Shown piece after piece: positions 45,660-56,138 of a stretch of DNA of 64,000 bases. The position numbers and the translations under genes were made by a program. The notes below the pieces were generated by a model. The model did no database searches, was not told the origin of the DNA, and saw nothing but the letters and a program-made list of their open reading frames with translations. Positions within the stretch are counted from its first letter, which is position 1. The number at the start of each line of letters is the position of its first letter. Source of the DNA: Rebecca billardiae RCC1528 (lineage: Eukaryota; Haptophyta); contig OZ251247.1 of assembly GCA_965240325.2 (NCBI GenBank), positions 248,001 through 312,000 of the forward strand. The letters run 5' to 3'.

Positions 45660-47617
45660 GGTGGGTCCCTCCCAACTGGGGCGATATTCTGGCGCACTCA
45701 GAATGACGTCCTAGATTTTGTCTCTCACCCAGAATCGACGCTATAAATGCGTCCCATCGGGGCGGAGCAAAAGTTTCGACCTCAAAACCTACTCCGCGTG
45801 CCGTCGCGCGGCCGAGCGTGCGCGCGCCGCGCCAGTAGTGTCACATAGAGATTTTGCGAAGCGTTACTTCATGGTTATGGTGGCTAGATGGCGACATGCG
45901 ATCGGAAGTACTTATTGACAACCGTTGACACCCGACCGAACCATTCTATGAAGCAAAGAGTGGGGCTCTATGCTGTGCGCTGATACCTCCAACAAACTAC
46001 AGCAAGATCGAGCATATTACCCACTTCATATATAGCCACTTACCCGTATATAGTATGATTGTTACCCACTTTATATTGACCGTGGATGCGGTTCACTATA
46101 TATTCAAATTCGTTCCGATATGTGGGTACGTTTGTTGGGTCATCGAATAGGCGCCGAGCGACGCGGACACACAGGCAACCCGGGCCGCAACCGGACTGCC
46201 TGCGAGTGGCAGTGTTTGTGGCGGGCTGCGTGCCGAGGCACACACCATCGCCCGCCACCGAGCATGCCACCGTCGTCACACGGGAGCCCTCCGCCGTCGA
46301 CGCTGGACTATCAGCCAACGCCACCGCCGGAGCTTGCCGCGTTCGGCGGCTTCCGTGCTCGTACTCCGCGTGTCACCGGTCGTCGTATGCCCACCCGCGT
46401 GAGGCCGCCACCAGTCCATGACTACCGCAGCTGCAGCCCATGCCGCCGACGATGCCTCCTACCATCTTCTCGCCAGGCAGCAATACATAGGTTCACCGAC
46501 GCTGCTGCTAGGCTGAGAGCACTCAGCCAGTTGGCCGGCGAGACGAGATGGTTGAGCTGCTGGCCTAGCCATCACGTTGCGGCTTCCGTTCGCTCAAGTA
46601 CACCCAACGTGACGACGAGAACGTGCCGGGCAATCATCAGACATGCGTCTGAGGGGTCTACTACGCCTAGCCGTAGAGTTGCTGAGTACGAGTCCTCGCA
46701 GACCACAAGCGGAACGAGTGGGACCACCCAATGGCAGGAGCAACAGCGTGGGGTGGCACCCGCGCCTGTCAACGCGACCGCGTTCTGTCAAGAATGGACC
46801 CATATCCTGCGACCACCCTCGAGCACCGCATACTATGCCCACACTCGGCATAGGGAAGGATCGCTGAGCGCCTGCTGCCGCTGTCAAAGGCCCTGCTGAT
46901 CTTCCTGGCGCTGGATCGTGCACACGGATGGCAAGTCGGCGTGCTCGCCGCACATCGCGGCGGCTTCTCAGCATCCCAAGTCCTCAGTGCACCCATCCTA
47001 GGCCTGCTGGTCGACGACTGGTACCAACCCCCACCAAACACGCCCTCTCGGAAGTCGCCAATCGCTTACATGGCTCCCCGAGAGCCCGGGGCTGGCTGTC
47101 GTGCGTTCTCACGAGCAGCTTGCGCACAGCCCAAATGTCACCTTCACGGTGCGTAGAGCTGCTCAAGACGGCGGGGACGCCAAGAGCATGCCCATGCCTG
47201 ATGGTGGCCCATGCCTCCCGTCACCTGACCCGCCTGTAGCGAAAAGTGGCCCTGCTCGAAGGCACGGCTCGAACACCCGCCGATCGATTCAAGTTGTCTG
47301 TACGCGTCTAGCCGGGCGAGAGTCAAACATGCGGGCACGTGCCAGGCGGGGGATGTGTGACCACGGATCCCATCCGTGAGCACGCGCAAAGCGCTGGAGC
47401 GCGCGATAGGTGTTGGCTGTGGTCTACCCGACACACGGCGGCTCGGTCGCGCTGGAGAGGCGCTCCGACATCGTCGGGAGCGTTCAGATCGGAACCTCGG
47501 CCGGCGGCCCGGCGATTTTCCCGAGCCGCGCCCCGCGCGAAAGAAATCAGGCCAGAAAACCCGGTAAATGTTTAAAAGACCGCTGGAAAATCGCCAGGGA
47601 CCCACCTACTGACCATT
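45660..47617. other. Spacer with AT-rich part and coding-like relic
   Basis: 45700-46100 is AT-rich, with TATAAATGCG near 45743. 46260-46440 has a plus-strand peptide (MPPSSHGSPPPSTLDYQPTP) and 46900-47090 another (HGWQVGVLAAHRGGFSASQV), in shifted frames with stops between. These look like a decayed retroelement-type gene but carry no decisive motif. Confidence 0.3.
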
Positions 47618-47937
47618 TGTGACAACTCGAAGAGGCGTGCAAACGGACCAGCGACACGCTCGGCAAGGCGTGGCGGGGCGGCATGGCGTGCGCACATGAT
47701 GTCGTCATCTCGCCTGGCAGCACCCCCCGTTCCTTCCCGACCACGCCGCGCACGGCGCGCGCGCGGTCGGCTGCGGCGCAGGCCGAAGGCTGGCCCCGGA
47801 GGCGGCGCGCGCGTGCGCGCTGCCCTGAGCCGAGGCGAAAGAGGCGTGGCGCAAGTCGCGCGGCGCAGGAGGGCGGCAGATACTCTCCCGCAACAGCCCG
47901 TCCACGCACGCCGGCTCCGCAAGCACATCCGCGCCCC
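47618..47937 (+). repeat. Dispersed repeat C, copy 2
   Basis: Direct copy of 45278-45597 with small indels in the middle. The sequence just left (GGGACCCACCT at 47597-47608) is the reverse complement of AGGTGGGTCCC just right of copy 1. Confidence 0.8.
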
Positions 47938-48385
47938 CCAGCGCCGGGCCAGCTGCATCAGCATCGCACTCGCCGCCCGGCCGCAGGGCCAGGGGGCGGG
48001 TCAGAATCGGTGCTCCGCACCCGCGGGAGGGCTCCCGCCTCCGCGGTTGCACGCGAAGAACTCATTTCCAGCGCCTCGATTTCGTGAGCGGACTATCGCT
48101 GACGAGGCTGATTACTGCGTTCCACGGCTTTGCCGCGCTCGGGATTTGGGTTCTCTAATGGATGGATGTACTTTCGTCATTTTCAATTGGAAACCTCGAT
48201 TAGATCGTTCAAGTGGTCTGATAGAGCAAGCGGAAGACTAAATCTGCGTTGCTATGCCGCGGCCTCGTGCTCTGAATAGTGCGAAACCGCGGATTCCCAG
48301 TGCAGGGGGAACGACCTGGTAATACTGCGCGCTATAGCTAGATCTCAGCGCAGCTATAGCATATATCATCGTCATATGCATGACA
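47938..48385. other. Spacer before element copy 2
   Basis: No gene is seen. 48230-48385 is moderate to low in GC. Confidence 0.35.
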
Positions 48386-50103
48386 TAGGGGGGCCAAACC
48401 GCCCATTTAAAAATGAAAAGCAAAGTCGCGTCGCATTTTCGCTCCGCCCTCGGCCTTTTACGGTGGCGCGGAGCCTTTTTCTCGGACCCCGCTCGAAAAT
48501 CGAGCTTCACGCCTTCGGACGCTCAGAGCTCGGTTCCGCTCCAGCGCGAGCGGCCGGAGGCAGTGGACCGCCGCGCGCTCGCGACCTTTGAGACGCCGAG
48601 ATGGTCTCGGGTGCGCGCGCGCGTGACGCTGGTGGGCGCTACTGACCCGTGCCTTTGCGCCACCAGCGGCTCACCACCCGCTTCTTGGCCATCTCGCGCC
48701 GTGCGCGGCGCGCGTCGGCCGGCTTGAATTGGCGCGCTGCGTGCGCCCGTCACGCTACCGCACGGTGTGGCTCATGATCAACTCGCACAGTTGAGATCGA
48801 TGCTCGCACCAAGTGCCCATGTATGTATGTGGATGCCCAGCTCGCCTAACCTGCCCTGCTGCGCCGGAATCGCCGTCAGCAGACCGGCGCGAGCTCGCGC
48901 GCAACACCTCCGCGGAGCTCGCAACTGTCATGTTCCGCTTGTAGGGCCCGTGTTTGCACCTGCCGTGGCACTTGCGATGGTCAGTACGTTGGGTATGGGT
49001 CACGTGTGCCCTCTGATGGCGTCTGGGCGCCTCCCATTCGCCTCTCAGGACGTCGCGGACGTGCTCGCAGGCAGCGGTTGGCTCATTCGACAGGTCCGAC
49101 GTGCACTCGACCGTGCCTGCAAGCGCGCCCCTGTGACGCTCATGCCTGCAGAAGCAGATGCAGATGGGCCCTCATGCACCCTGGTGCGCCCAAGACCGGC
49201 GGGAGCGTCAGAGACCGTCTCAATCTTGACACCTTGCACACGCCGGCGCTTGCCGTTGGGCTCCGCGCAGCCAGCCAGGAGCGCCGAACAGCGCCGGATC
49301 AGCCTCTGTAGGCCGAATATCCGCCCCTAAGCCCAGAAATAGCGCGGAACAGGGTAGTGCGTACCTATATGGACCAATCCCATCCAGCCTGGTTTGGTGC
49401 AGACACGCCAGCCACCGCCTGGAGCAGACGTTTGCTGCCGAATCGCATGCTCGGCACTGTGCCGCACTGCGACGACGACAGATTTGACCTGCCTCGTAGG
49501 TCTCGGCCAGGGAGCGGTGACGGTTGGCTCGCGTCACTTTAAACCTTGACTATGACCGAGAGCACTCCCGGGCTAAGGACGTGGGGCCGGTGCTTTGGGT
49601 CTACTATGTCTGCAATACGCCGTACGCGTGGCCGTATACACAGTCTGAAAACGTATCTCGCAGCTCGAGATCAGACGAGGCTGTATTCATCAGCATGGCG
49701 CCTATATACACAGTGGGTATGTAACGATCGGTGGCTTCTAGGAAACTACATATTTGACAGCCTGCCAGTACACAGCCTATATCGCATGTTGGGACCTGCT
49801 GCTGCTGGGGACTCAGAACGATCTCGCTGACAGATGCTCTATCAAAGTGAGGTCGACATGGTCTATATGTCACATATAGGACGACCGTTACATACCGTTT
49901 CCAATAAGTTCAGGCTCATTCTAATAAGTAAATATGCTAGCCGTTACGCCCTATATTCAGGGTATGTGCACCTGATTTTTTTACATGGCCGGACCAGACC
50001 CCTCCAGAGGGCAAATGATCCAGCCCGAAATCAGCTCTAAACACTCGCTAGGACCCGCGCTCGTGGCCGTCAGTAACGCTACAGTGCCACTTTGGCCCCC
50101 CTA
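48386..50103 (+). mobile_element. 1.72 kb TAGGGGGGCC-ended element, copy 2
   Basis: The ends are TAGGGGGGCCAAA and TTTGGCCCCCCTA. Open frames on the plus strand: 48413-48727 (starts ATG; MKSKVASHFRSALGLLRWRG), 48767-49330 (187 codons; PSSPNLPCCAGIAVSRPARA), 49546-49830 and 49834-50040 (VCNDRWLLGNYIFDSLPVHS). They correspond in order to copies 1 and 3. Almost identical to copy 3, so both are young. Right of the end lies a perfect 15 bp palindrome (CACTAGAGTCTAGTG, 50104-50118), then ATGACA. That hexamer also abuts the left end (48380-48385). Confidence 0.82.
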
Positions 50104-50175
50104 CACTAGAGTCTAGTGATGACATATCGTCTGATTATCGTCGTCAGTCATCGTCTCTCTGTCGTCTGCTCTATC

Positions 50176-50455
50176 CAAGGGGCTTACAAAATACCACTGG
50201 GGGCGAAAGCGCCAGTGAGGAGCCCCGTCGGATGCGACGGCTCCTGAGACGGATAGTGTCCGGGAGCTCGTATGAAAAAAAGACCGGAATGCCTTGAAAG
50301 AATACGAGATGGCTACTCGACAGATTACCCGCTTTCCCGGATTCAAACTTCCCCCACAGTGTTTTCCACTGACCGGACTCACTGTCCTGTCTCAGTCAGG
50401 AGCCTCGCATCCGACAGCTGTGTTTCGCCCCCAGTGGTATTTTGTAAGCCCCTTG
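50176..50455. mobile_element. 280 bp MITE with about 33 bp inverted ends
   Basis: CAAGGGGCTTACAAAATACC at the left, continued to CACTGGGGGCGAAA, is perfectly inverted at the right end. A 7 bp CTCTATC flanks both sides (50169-50175 and 50456-50462). Inner sequences (GATGCGACGGCTCCTGAG and its inverse) extend the pairing imperfectly. There is no coding capacity. The terminal CAAGGG and the 7 bp duplication match those of the foldback element at 18362-19491. Confidence 0.9.
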
Positions 50456-50563
50456 CTCTATCGATCTCCGGTCTGCTACTCTCTCTCCGTCTCTCTCTGA
50501 GTCTCCGGTGCCCAGCGGAAACCACCAGACGAACAGCCACGCGGCCAGCTCGTCGACCGCCGG

Positions 50564-52087
50564 TCACTGCTCGGACCGGCGGGGCCACTCGACGCGGGTG
50601 GGCTCGAGCACCGCGCCGCCCGGCCCCGCGGGCGCGGCGCGCAGCCCGAGGCCGAGCGCCGCCGAGTGCGCCCCGCATGCGTACACACTGCCGCACGCGG
50701 TGGCAAACAGCGCGTGCTGCCCGCCAAACACGCAGCTGGCCACGCGCGCGTGCTCGAGCGCGCGCACGCGCGTGGGCGTGCGGACGGCGGGGGACGTGCG
50801 CCCCAGCCCGAGCTGGCCGTACCGGTTGCCCCCGAGCGTGTGCACGCTGCCGTTCGCGCCCAGCACCGCGCTGCTCTGCCGGCCGGCGCACGCGCGCACC
50901 GCGTGCACGCCCGTCAGCGCTTCGAGCCGCCGCGGCGCGGCCTGCGCCGCTTCGTCGGCTTCGCCCCAGCCGAGGTTAGGGTTAGGGTGGTTAGGGCTAG
51001 GGTTAGGGTCAGAGCCGAGGCCGTACGCCGCGCCGTGGCCGAAGGCGTGCACGCCACCCTCCGCGTCCACCACCAGGCTGTGCGCGTAGCCCGCGCTCAC
51101 GTGCACCGCGCGCACGCCCGCGAGCGCCTCGACACGCCTCGGTGTGTGCAGCCCGCGGCAGTCCCCGTGGCCGAGCTGGCCGCGCGCTCCGTTGCCGCAC
51201 GAGTAGACGGCGCCTCCGGTCGAGAGCAGCAGCGTGTGGTGGAGCATGGCGGAGACGCCGCACACGCGCACGCCGCACAGCGCCTGCACCCGCGCCGGCG
51301 CCCACCGCTGCCGCCGGTCGCCGTGGCCGAGCTCGCCGTGGGCGTTGTCGCCCCAGCTGTACGCGCACCCGGCGGCGCTGAGCGCGAGGCTGCAGTGGTC
51401 TCCGGCGCCGATGGCGACGATGAGCTGGTCGGCGAGCGCGTCGACGCGGGCGAAGGCGGCGGGCGCGGGCGCGGGCCCGAGGCCGAGCTGGCCGCACTCG
51501 TTGTCGCCGCACGCGTACACCGCCCCACCCTCGCTCAGCGCGAGCAGGTGCGCCCAGCCGGCCGCCACCGCGAGCACGTGCACACTGCACAGCGAGGCGA
51601 CGCGCGTCGGGACGGTCGCGTTGAGCTCGGCGGCGTGGCCGGTGGCGACGTGCGGGCGGTACTCGCCGGTCGGCTCGCCGGTCTCCTCGTCCCACACCAC
51701 CTCCTCGCCGCACGTGTGCAGCCCGCCCTCCGCGTCCACGAGCGCGCTGAAGCCCGTCTCGTCTCGCACGCCCGCAGCCACGGCGCTGCGGTGCGCGCGC
51801 GCGCCCTCGAGCACGCCCTCGCGCGCGAGCAGCTCCGCCGTCCACGTGGGCACGCCGGAGGGGAGCGTGGGCGGCAGCGCGCGCGCGTGCCCCCCCGCGC
51901 GCGCGCGCTCGCGCAGCTCGTGCTCCACCGGCGAGCGCTCGCCGGGCGCGCCGCGGAAGAGGCGCGCGGCGGCGTTGGCAGCGGCGAGGTCGCGCGGACG
52001 CAGGTGGGCGAGCACGCGCTCGAGCACGTCGGCCGGGCAGTCGGCGAGCGTGCGCCGCGGCGTGTGCGCCGTCCAGGCCGTGGCCAT
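50564..52087 (-). CDS. F-box/RCC1 beta-propeller protein with telomere-like coding insert
   Basis: 507 residues from ATG at 52087 (MATAWTAHTPRRTLADCPAD); the frame is open further upstream but without similarity to the family. The F-box-like region is residues about 13-50 (LADCPADVLERVLAHLRP, AAANAAARLFRG). The first strand is FSALVDAEGGLHTCGEE. Repeats include YACGDNECGQLGLGP, YSWGDNAHGELGHGDRRQ, YSCGNGARGQLGHGD, VHAFGHGAAYGLG and VHTLGGNRYGQLGLGRT. In the fourth repeat a 13-residue stretch of Asp/Pro/Asn (SDPNPSPNHPNPNL) is encoded by TTAGGG-like DNA (50973-51010) where paralogs have only a short loop. The C-terminus ends VEWPRRSEQ, unlike the array. It is more diverged than members 2-6. 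Probable SCF adaptor. Confidence 0.88.
   Translation of the reverse strand: MATAWTAHTPRRTLADCPADVLERVLAHLRPRDLAAANAAARLFRGAPGERSPVEHELRERARAGGHARALPPTLPSGVPTWTAELLAREGVLEGARAHRSAVAAGVRDETGFSALVDAEGGLHTCGEEVVWDEETGEPTGEYRPHVATGHAAELNATVPTRVASLCSVHVLAVAAGWAHLLALSEGGAVYACGDNECGQLGLGPAPAPAAFARVDALADQLIVAIGAGDHCSLALSAAGCAYSWGDNAHGELGHGDRRQRWAPARVQALCGVRVCGVSAMLHHTLLLSTGGAVYSCGNGARGQLGHGDCRGLHTPRRVEALAGVRAVHVSAGYAHSLVVDAEGGVHAFGHGAAYGLGSDPNPSPNHPNPNLGWGEADEAAQAAPRRLEALTGVHAVRACAGRQSSAVLGANGSVHTLGGNRYGQLGLGRTSPAVRTPTRVRALEHARVASCVFGGQHALFATACGSVYACGAHSAALGLGLRAAPAGPGGAVLEPTRVEWPRRSEQ
50973..51010 (+). repeat. Interstitial TTAGGG-like repeat within an exon
   Basis: GGTTAGGGTTAGGG, then variants with GGTTAGGGC and GGTTAGGGT, on the plus strand. 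It is in frame in the minus-strand RCC1 gene and gives Pro-Asn repeats. No GT-AG pair was found that removes it while keeping the downstream frame. Confidence 0.85.
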
Positions 52088-52676
52088 CGTGGGGTGGGGC
52101 AGCCGTGCGCCCTGCACCGGCTGCAAGAGCGCCGTCGCGCGCGCGTCGATCCTCGAGCAGGGGCCGTCCGCACGAGCCCGCGGCGGCGGGAGATTGCTAC
52201 GGAGATGAGGCCGTTGACGCCCGTTCAGTTGCGCCGCCGAATATGTGGCCGCGGGAAACGGCGCGGGCTTTCTCCTTTTGCGCTCCTTGGGGAGAAAGCC
52301 AACGTTTCGGCGGAAACGTCGTGTTTGATGTCTGATCATGAGTCTTTGACCGATGCGATCTCGCCTGCCTGAGCTGTGTGCGTCTCTTACTGTATTCTTA
52401 GTACTGTATCCTCTGATCCTGTCGGCGCGCTGTCGCATCGGCGCCCAGTCGGCGAGTTCGGACGACGACGTTTTGTGGCGGACGACGGTGGGGCGAGGAC
52501 GACGGGCGCTGCCGGCGCGCCGCGAGGCCGGGCCGCAGCCCTCATCCAGGCCTTGCAGGCGGACGGGCAGTGCCCGGAGTGAACGTGAACTTTATTAATT
52601 TTCCGGCGGCGGCGCCGCCTACGTTTCGGTACTACGTACCGCCATCATTGGCGACGGCTTCATGGGCGGTGACAGT
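52088..52676. other. Upstream region of the RCC1 gene at 50564-52087
   Basis: Holds TCTCGCCTGCCTGAGCTGTG and CGTCTCTTACTGTATTCTTA (about 52355-52402), a variant of the motif near 487-542 and 53606-53642. It lies about 270-310 bp upstream of the start codon. No gene is seen. Confidence 0.45.
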
Positions 52677-52680
52677 TTAG

Positions 52681-53590
52681 GGCCTGTTTTATTTCTACCA
52701 GATTCCATTTCCTATGTCACGGCGACAAACCCCTGCCCGCCAGTGGGAATCGGTGTCACGCCCCGTTGGATGTACCTCTCACGGCCGATGGCGGCCCCCA
52801 CGTGCGCGAGGAACGCGATTCCTGCACTCCTCGGTGACCGGTGAGTGCAGGAATCCAGTTGCGGCGCTCGTCCGCCTCGTCGTTGTCGCACACGAGGTAC
52901 ATCCAACACCATGGGTCGTATCCCAAAACTCTCCGCGCGCTCTGCGCCCGCGCGGCGAGCGATTGCAGGCTTGTTCTCATCATCTTGGCCAAGACTGCAG
53001 CCTGCCAGATGCGCCAGGAGACGTGTGCACGCCTTTCCGCGCGTCATGGGTGCGCGTGGCACGCACCTTGTCATATTTTACGCCGAGGAGGCCTGAGCAT
53101 CCGGCCTACCAACCGTCCACGCTCACGTTCAAATGAAGGCGGCAAGCTGCATGCAAGCGCACGCCGAACGGAAGCATCTCAAGCTCGACAAGGTAGTGGC
53201 GGCGGAGCGTTTAGAGCTGGTGGCGATTGCAGTCCATCTGGCTGTGAACTGGTCGCTAACTGACACGGGTGCGATGCAGCCAAGGCAGAGTGCTTGCAGC
53301 TTGCAGAGGGCCTGCAGCTGCGGCGGTTTGCCCGCCGCTCGCCGGCTGCATCGTACACACTGCCGTGCACCGCGAGTGACCCCTGTGTCAAGGCGAAGCA
53401 CCACGGCAAGGCGAGGCAGCATGTCTGACAACATTCTTCGCTACAGCGCAGCGCATCAACACGAGAATGCGCGAATGACGTGCCATCACTACTCCGGACT
53501 AGCTCCGGCGCCCGCACCAGCGGGCAAGCCGCCATTGTTCCGCGTTTTGGCGAATGTCGCCTTTGGGCTCTCGTAGAAATAAAACAGGCC
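52681..53590. mobile_element. 910 bp element with 18 bp perfect inverted ends, TTA(G) target
   Basis: GGCCTGTTTTATTTCTAC at 52681-52698 is perfectly inverted at 53573-53590. TTAG flanks both sides (52677-52680 and 53591-53594). The end sequence and TTA-type target resemble PIF/Harbinger or Tourist elements, by established family features. The interior (52990-53425) is a diverged copy of 40500-40880. A plus-strand frame at 53133-53576 and a minus-strand frame at 52992-52756 are open, but neither is recognised as a transposase. Confidence 0.65.
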
Positions 53591-53710
53591 TTAGGCGGGC
53601 GTCAATCTCGCCTGCCTGAGCTGTGTGCGTCTCTTATTCTTATAGATATTATTATTTCTACTACTTGCGGCGGATGCGCTGCGACGTCGCCTTGTCGAGC
53701 TACTGAGCGA
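53591..53710. other. Spacer with the shared TGTGCGTCTCTTATTCTTA motif
   Basis: AATCTCGCCTGCCTGAGCTG then TGTGCGTCTCTTATTCTTAT (about 53606-53642), the same as upstream of the RCC1 genes that start at 409 and 52087. Here it is on the 3' side of the RCC1 gene that ends at 53711. Confidence 0.5.
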
Positions 53711-55297
53711 CTATGGCACAGCCGGCGCCGGCGCTGCGGCTGCGCGGAGGCAGGCAGCATCGCTGCCAGTGGGCAGCACACCGTCACCGGGCGCATGCAC
53801 TCGGCCCGCTGAGCCGATGGCACGGTGGCTCTCGAGTTGAAGCCCGTCGATGCGCGCAGGGGCGGCCACGGGGGCGCCGGCCGGCCTGACTGCTGCGCTC
53901 AGCCCGAGGCCGAGCGCCGCCGAATGCACGCCGCACGCAAAGACCGCGCCGTCAGCAGTGGTGTACAGCGAGTGCAAGTTGCCAAACGCGCAGCCGCTCA
54001 CCCGCGCGTGCGCAAGTGAGTGCACAGGCAGGGGGGCGGACGCCTCGTCCGAGGTGTGCCCGCGCCCGAGCTGGCCATGCTCGCCAAACCCGCACGTGTG
54101 CACGTCACCGTCCGCGCCCAGCACCGCGCTGCAGTAGTTGCCAGCACACGCGCGCACAGCCGTCACACCTGCCAGCGCGGCGATGCGCTTGGGCGATGGC
54201 TGAACAGCAGAGCCTGCGCTGTAGCCAAGCTGCCCGCGACTCCCGTCCCCGAACGAGTGCACGCCACCCTCCTTGTCCACCACCAGGCTGTGCCGTAGGC
54301 CCGCGCTCACATGCACGGCGCGCACGCCCGCAAGCGCCTCGATGCGCCTCGGCGTGCGCTGATGCTGATGGTCGCCGTGGCCGAGCTGGCCAAACTGGCC
54401 ACGCCCGCACGAGTAGGCGGCCCCGCAAGCCGAAGACAGCAGCGTGTGAGATTGCCCAGCTGCAACGCCGCCCACACGCACCCCGTCCAGCGCCTCGATG
54501 CGCGTCGGCTCCCACCTGTCCTTCTTGTCGCCGTGTCCGAGCTGGCCCCAGACGTTCCAGCCCCAGCTGTACGCACAGCCAGCGGCGCTGAGCGCGAGGC
54601 TGTGCAGAGCGCCAGCAGAGAGGCCCACCACCACGACGTCGGCCAGCGCGGTGATCGGAACGAACTCGCGTCGATCGGGCTCACGCCGCGCCTCCGCGTC
54701 CCCCAGCCCGAGCTGGCCGAAGCTGTTGTTGCCGCAGCCGTACACGGCGCCGGCCTCGCTCAGCGCAAGCAGGTGGCCACGGCCTGCGGCCACAGAGCGC
54801 ACGCGCAGCGTGGACAGCGAGGGTACGCGGGTCGGCACGCGTACGGTCGACACACGCGAGTGACCGGTAGCCACGTGCGCTACATACTCGCCCGTCGGCT
54901 CCGCGGTATCCTCGTCCCCCACCTCCTCCTCGCCGCACGTGTGCAGCCCGCCCTCCGCGTCCACAAACGCGCTGAAGCGGAGGCCGGCCGCAACTGGAAG
55001 CGCGTGCGCCTGCACCAGCACGAGCAAGCGCTCGCGTGCGAAGAGCTCCTCCGTCCAGGTGCACGCGCCCGCGGGGAGCGTAGGCGGTAGCGCGCGATCG
55101 TGCCCGCGCGCGTGTGCGCGCTCGCGCAGCGCGTGCTCAACCGGCGAGCGCTCTCCGAGCAGGCCGCGGAAGAGGCGCGAGGCGGCGTTCAAGCTGGCGA
55201 GGTCCGACGGCGCTTCGACGTACGCGAGAACGCGCGCGATCAGCTCCGGCGGCAGGATGTCTCCCAGCGCATGCGGCGTCTCGCAGCCGTCGCTCAT
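53711..55297 (-). CDS. F-box/RCC1 beta-propeller protein
   Basis: 528 residues from ATG at 55297 (MSDGCETPHALGDILPPELI); two GTG codons precede it in frame. The F-box-like region is residues about 10-48 (LPPELIARVLAYVEAPSDLA, SLNAASRLFRG). The first strand is FSAFVDAEGGLHTCGEEE. Repeats include YGCGNNSFGQLGLGDAEA, YSWGWNVWGQLGHGDKKD, YSCGRGQFGQLGHGDHQH, VHSFGDGSRGQLGYSAG, VHTCGFGEHGQLGRGHT and a last FACGVHSAALGLGLS. The tail is long and different: PVAAPARIDGLQLES then a Gly/Ala-rich end. ARIDGLQL is shared with the gene cut by the right edge, so these two form a subgroup. Probable SCF adaptor. Confidence 0.9.
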   Translation of the reverse strand: MSDGCETPHALGDILPPELIARVLAYVEAPSDLASLNAASRLFRGLLGERSPVEHALRERAHARGHDRALPPTLPAGACTWTEELFARERLLVLVQAHALPVAAGLRFSAFVDAEGGLHTCGEEEVGDEDTAEPTGEYVAHVATGHSRVSTVRVPTRVPSLSTLRVRSVAAGRGHLLALSEAGAVYGCGNNSFGQLGLGDAEARREPDRREFVPITALADVVVVGLSAGALHSLALSAAGCAYSWGWNVWGQLGHGDKKDRWEPTRIEALDGVRVGGVAAGQSHTLLSSACGAAYSCGRGQFGQLGHGDHQHQRTPRRIEALAGVRAVHVSAGLRHSLVVDKEGGVHSFGDGSRGQLGYSAGSAVQPSPKRIAALAGVTAVRACAGNYCSAVLGADGDVHTCGFGEHGQLGRGHTSDEASAPLPVHSLAHARVSGCAFGNLHSLYTTADGAVFACGVHSAALGLGLSAAVRPAGAPVAAPARIDGLQLESHRAIGSAGRVHAPGDGVLPTGSDAACLRAAAAPAPAVP

Positions 55298-56138
55298 CAC
55301 CACCAGGCCGCCGTCTCCTTCCCGCTTCGGTCACCATGGCGGTCCGGACACTGTGGCCCGGACTGTCCTCGGCGCGCGGGCAGAGCGCCCAACCGGCACC
55401 GCCTATCTATGTGCGAATCAAGGCCTATATGGCCGGCCATGAACGATGATATTGGCCGCTAGGCGGCCATGGCCGATGGTTAGCGGTCGACCATCCATCT
55501 CTGGCCGATGGGTATTGGCCGATGGCCGTCCGGCGGCCGGACCGCCGTACTCGTAGGCCGCGCCGGACGGCACGGCCACGGCGCCGGCGCGTGATGGCCG
55601 CGTGAGCACGCCGCGCGGGCTGCAGCACTGTCCGACTCTGCACGGTCGTAGTTCGAGAGGGCGGCCCCGGGGCTCGGCCGACCCATCTGGTGGACTTGTT
55701 GAGCCCCAGTGGCGGTCTCGACCGAGCTTGGCAGGTGTGTGTCTGTGCCTGTGTGTGTTAATCTGATATACTATATCAGTACAGGCGACTATGTCTATTG
55801 CGATGTATTTGCCGATTCTGCGCGCCGGCCCGGCGAGTGAAGGACGCGTGGTGCAGCAGGTGGCGAGCCCGGCGAGACTCCGAGGGCGAGTCAGCGGCCG
55901 CACCCGCGCCCGCGACCGCGCCCACGCCCGCGCCCACGACCCCTACTTCTGCCACGGCTCGCGCTTGCACTGCCAGCAGCGCTGCGGCATCGTCTCACGC
56001 AGACCACGTCTGCCGACGCGGCGACTGCGGCAGTCTCGCGGCGAGCGGACGAGCGGTGGCTGCCGCAGCACAGTAGTCGGCTGCAAGCAGCTTGTGCGAC
56101 AGAGATCATGCCCACAGACAGAGTCAAGCCGACCAGTC
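55298..56138. other. Upstream region and spacer
   Basis: 55405-55520 contains several GGCCGATGG-type repeats. 55885-55945 encodes only Pro/Ala/Arg-rich shadows. No gene is seen. Confidence 0.4.
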
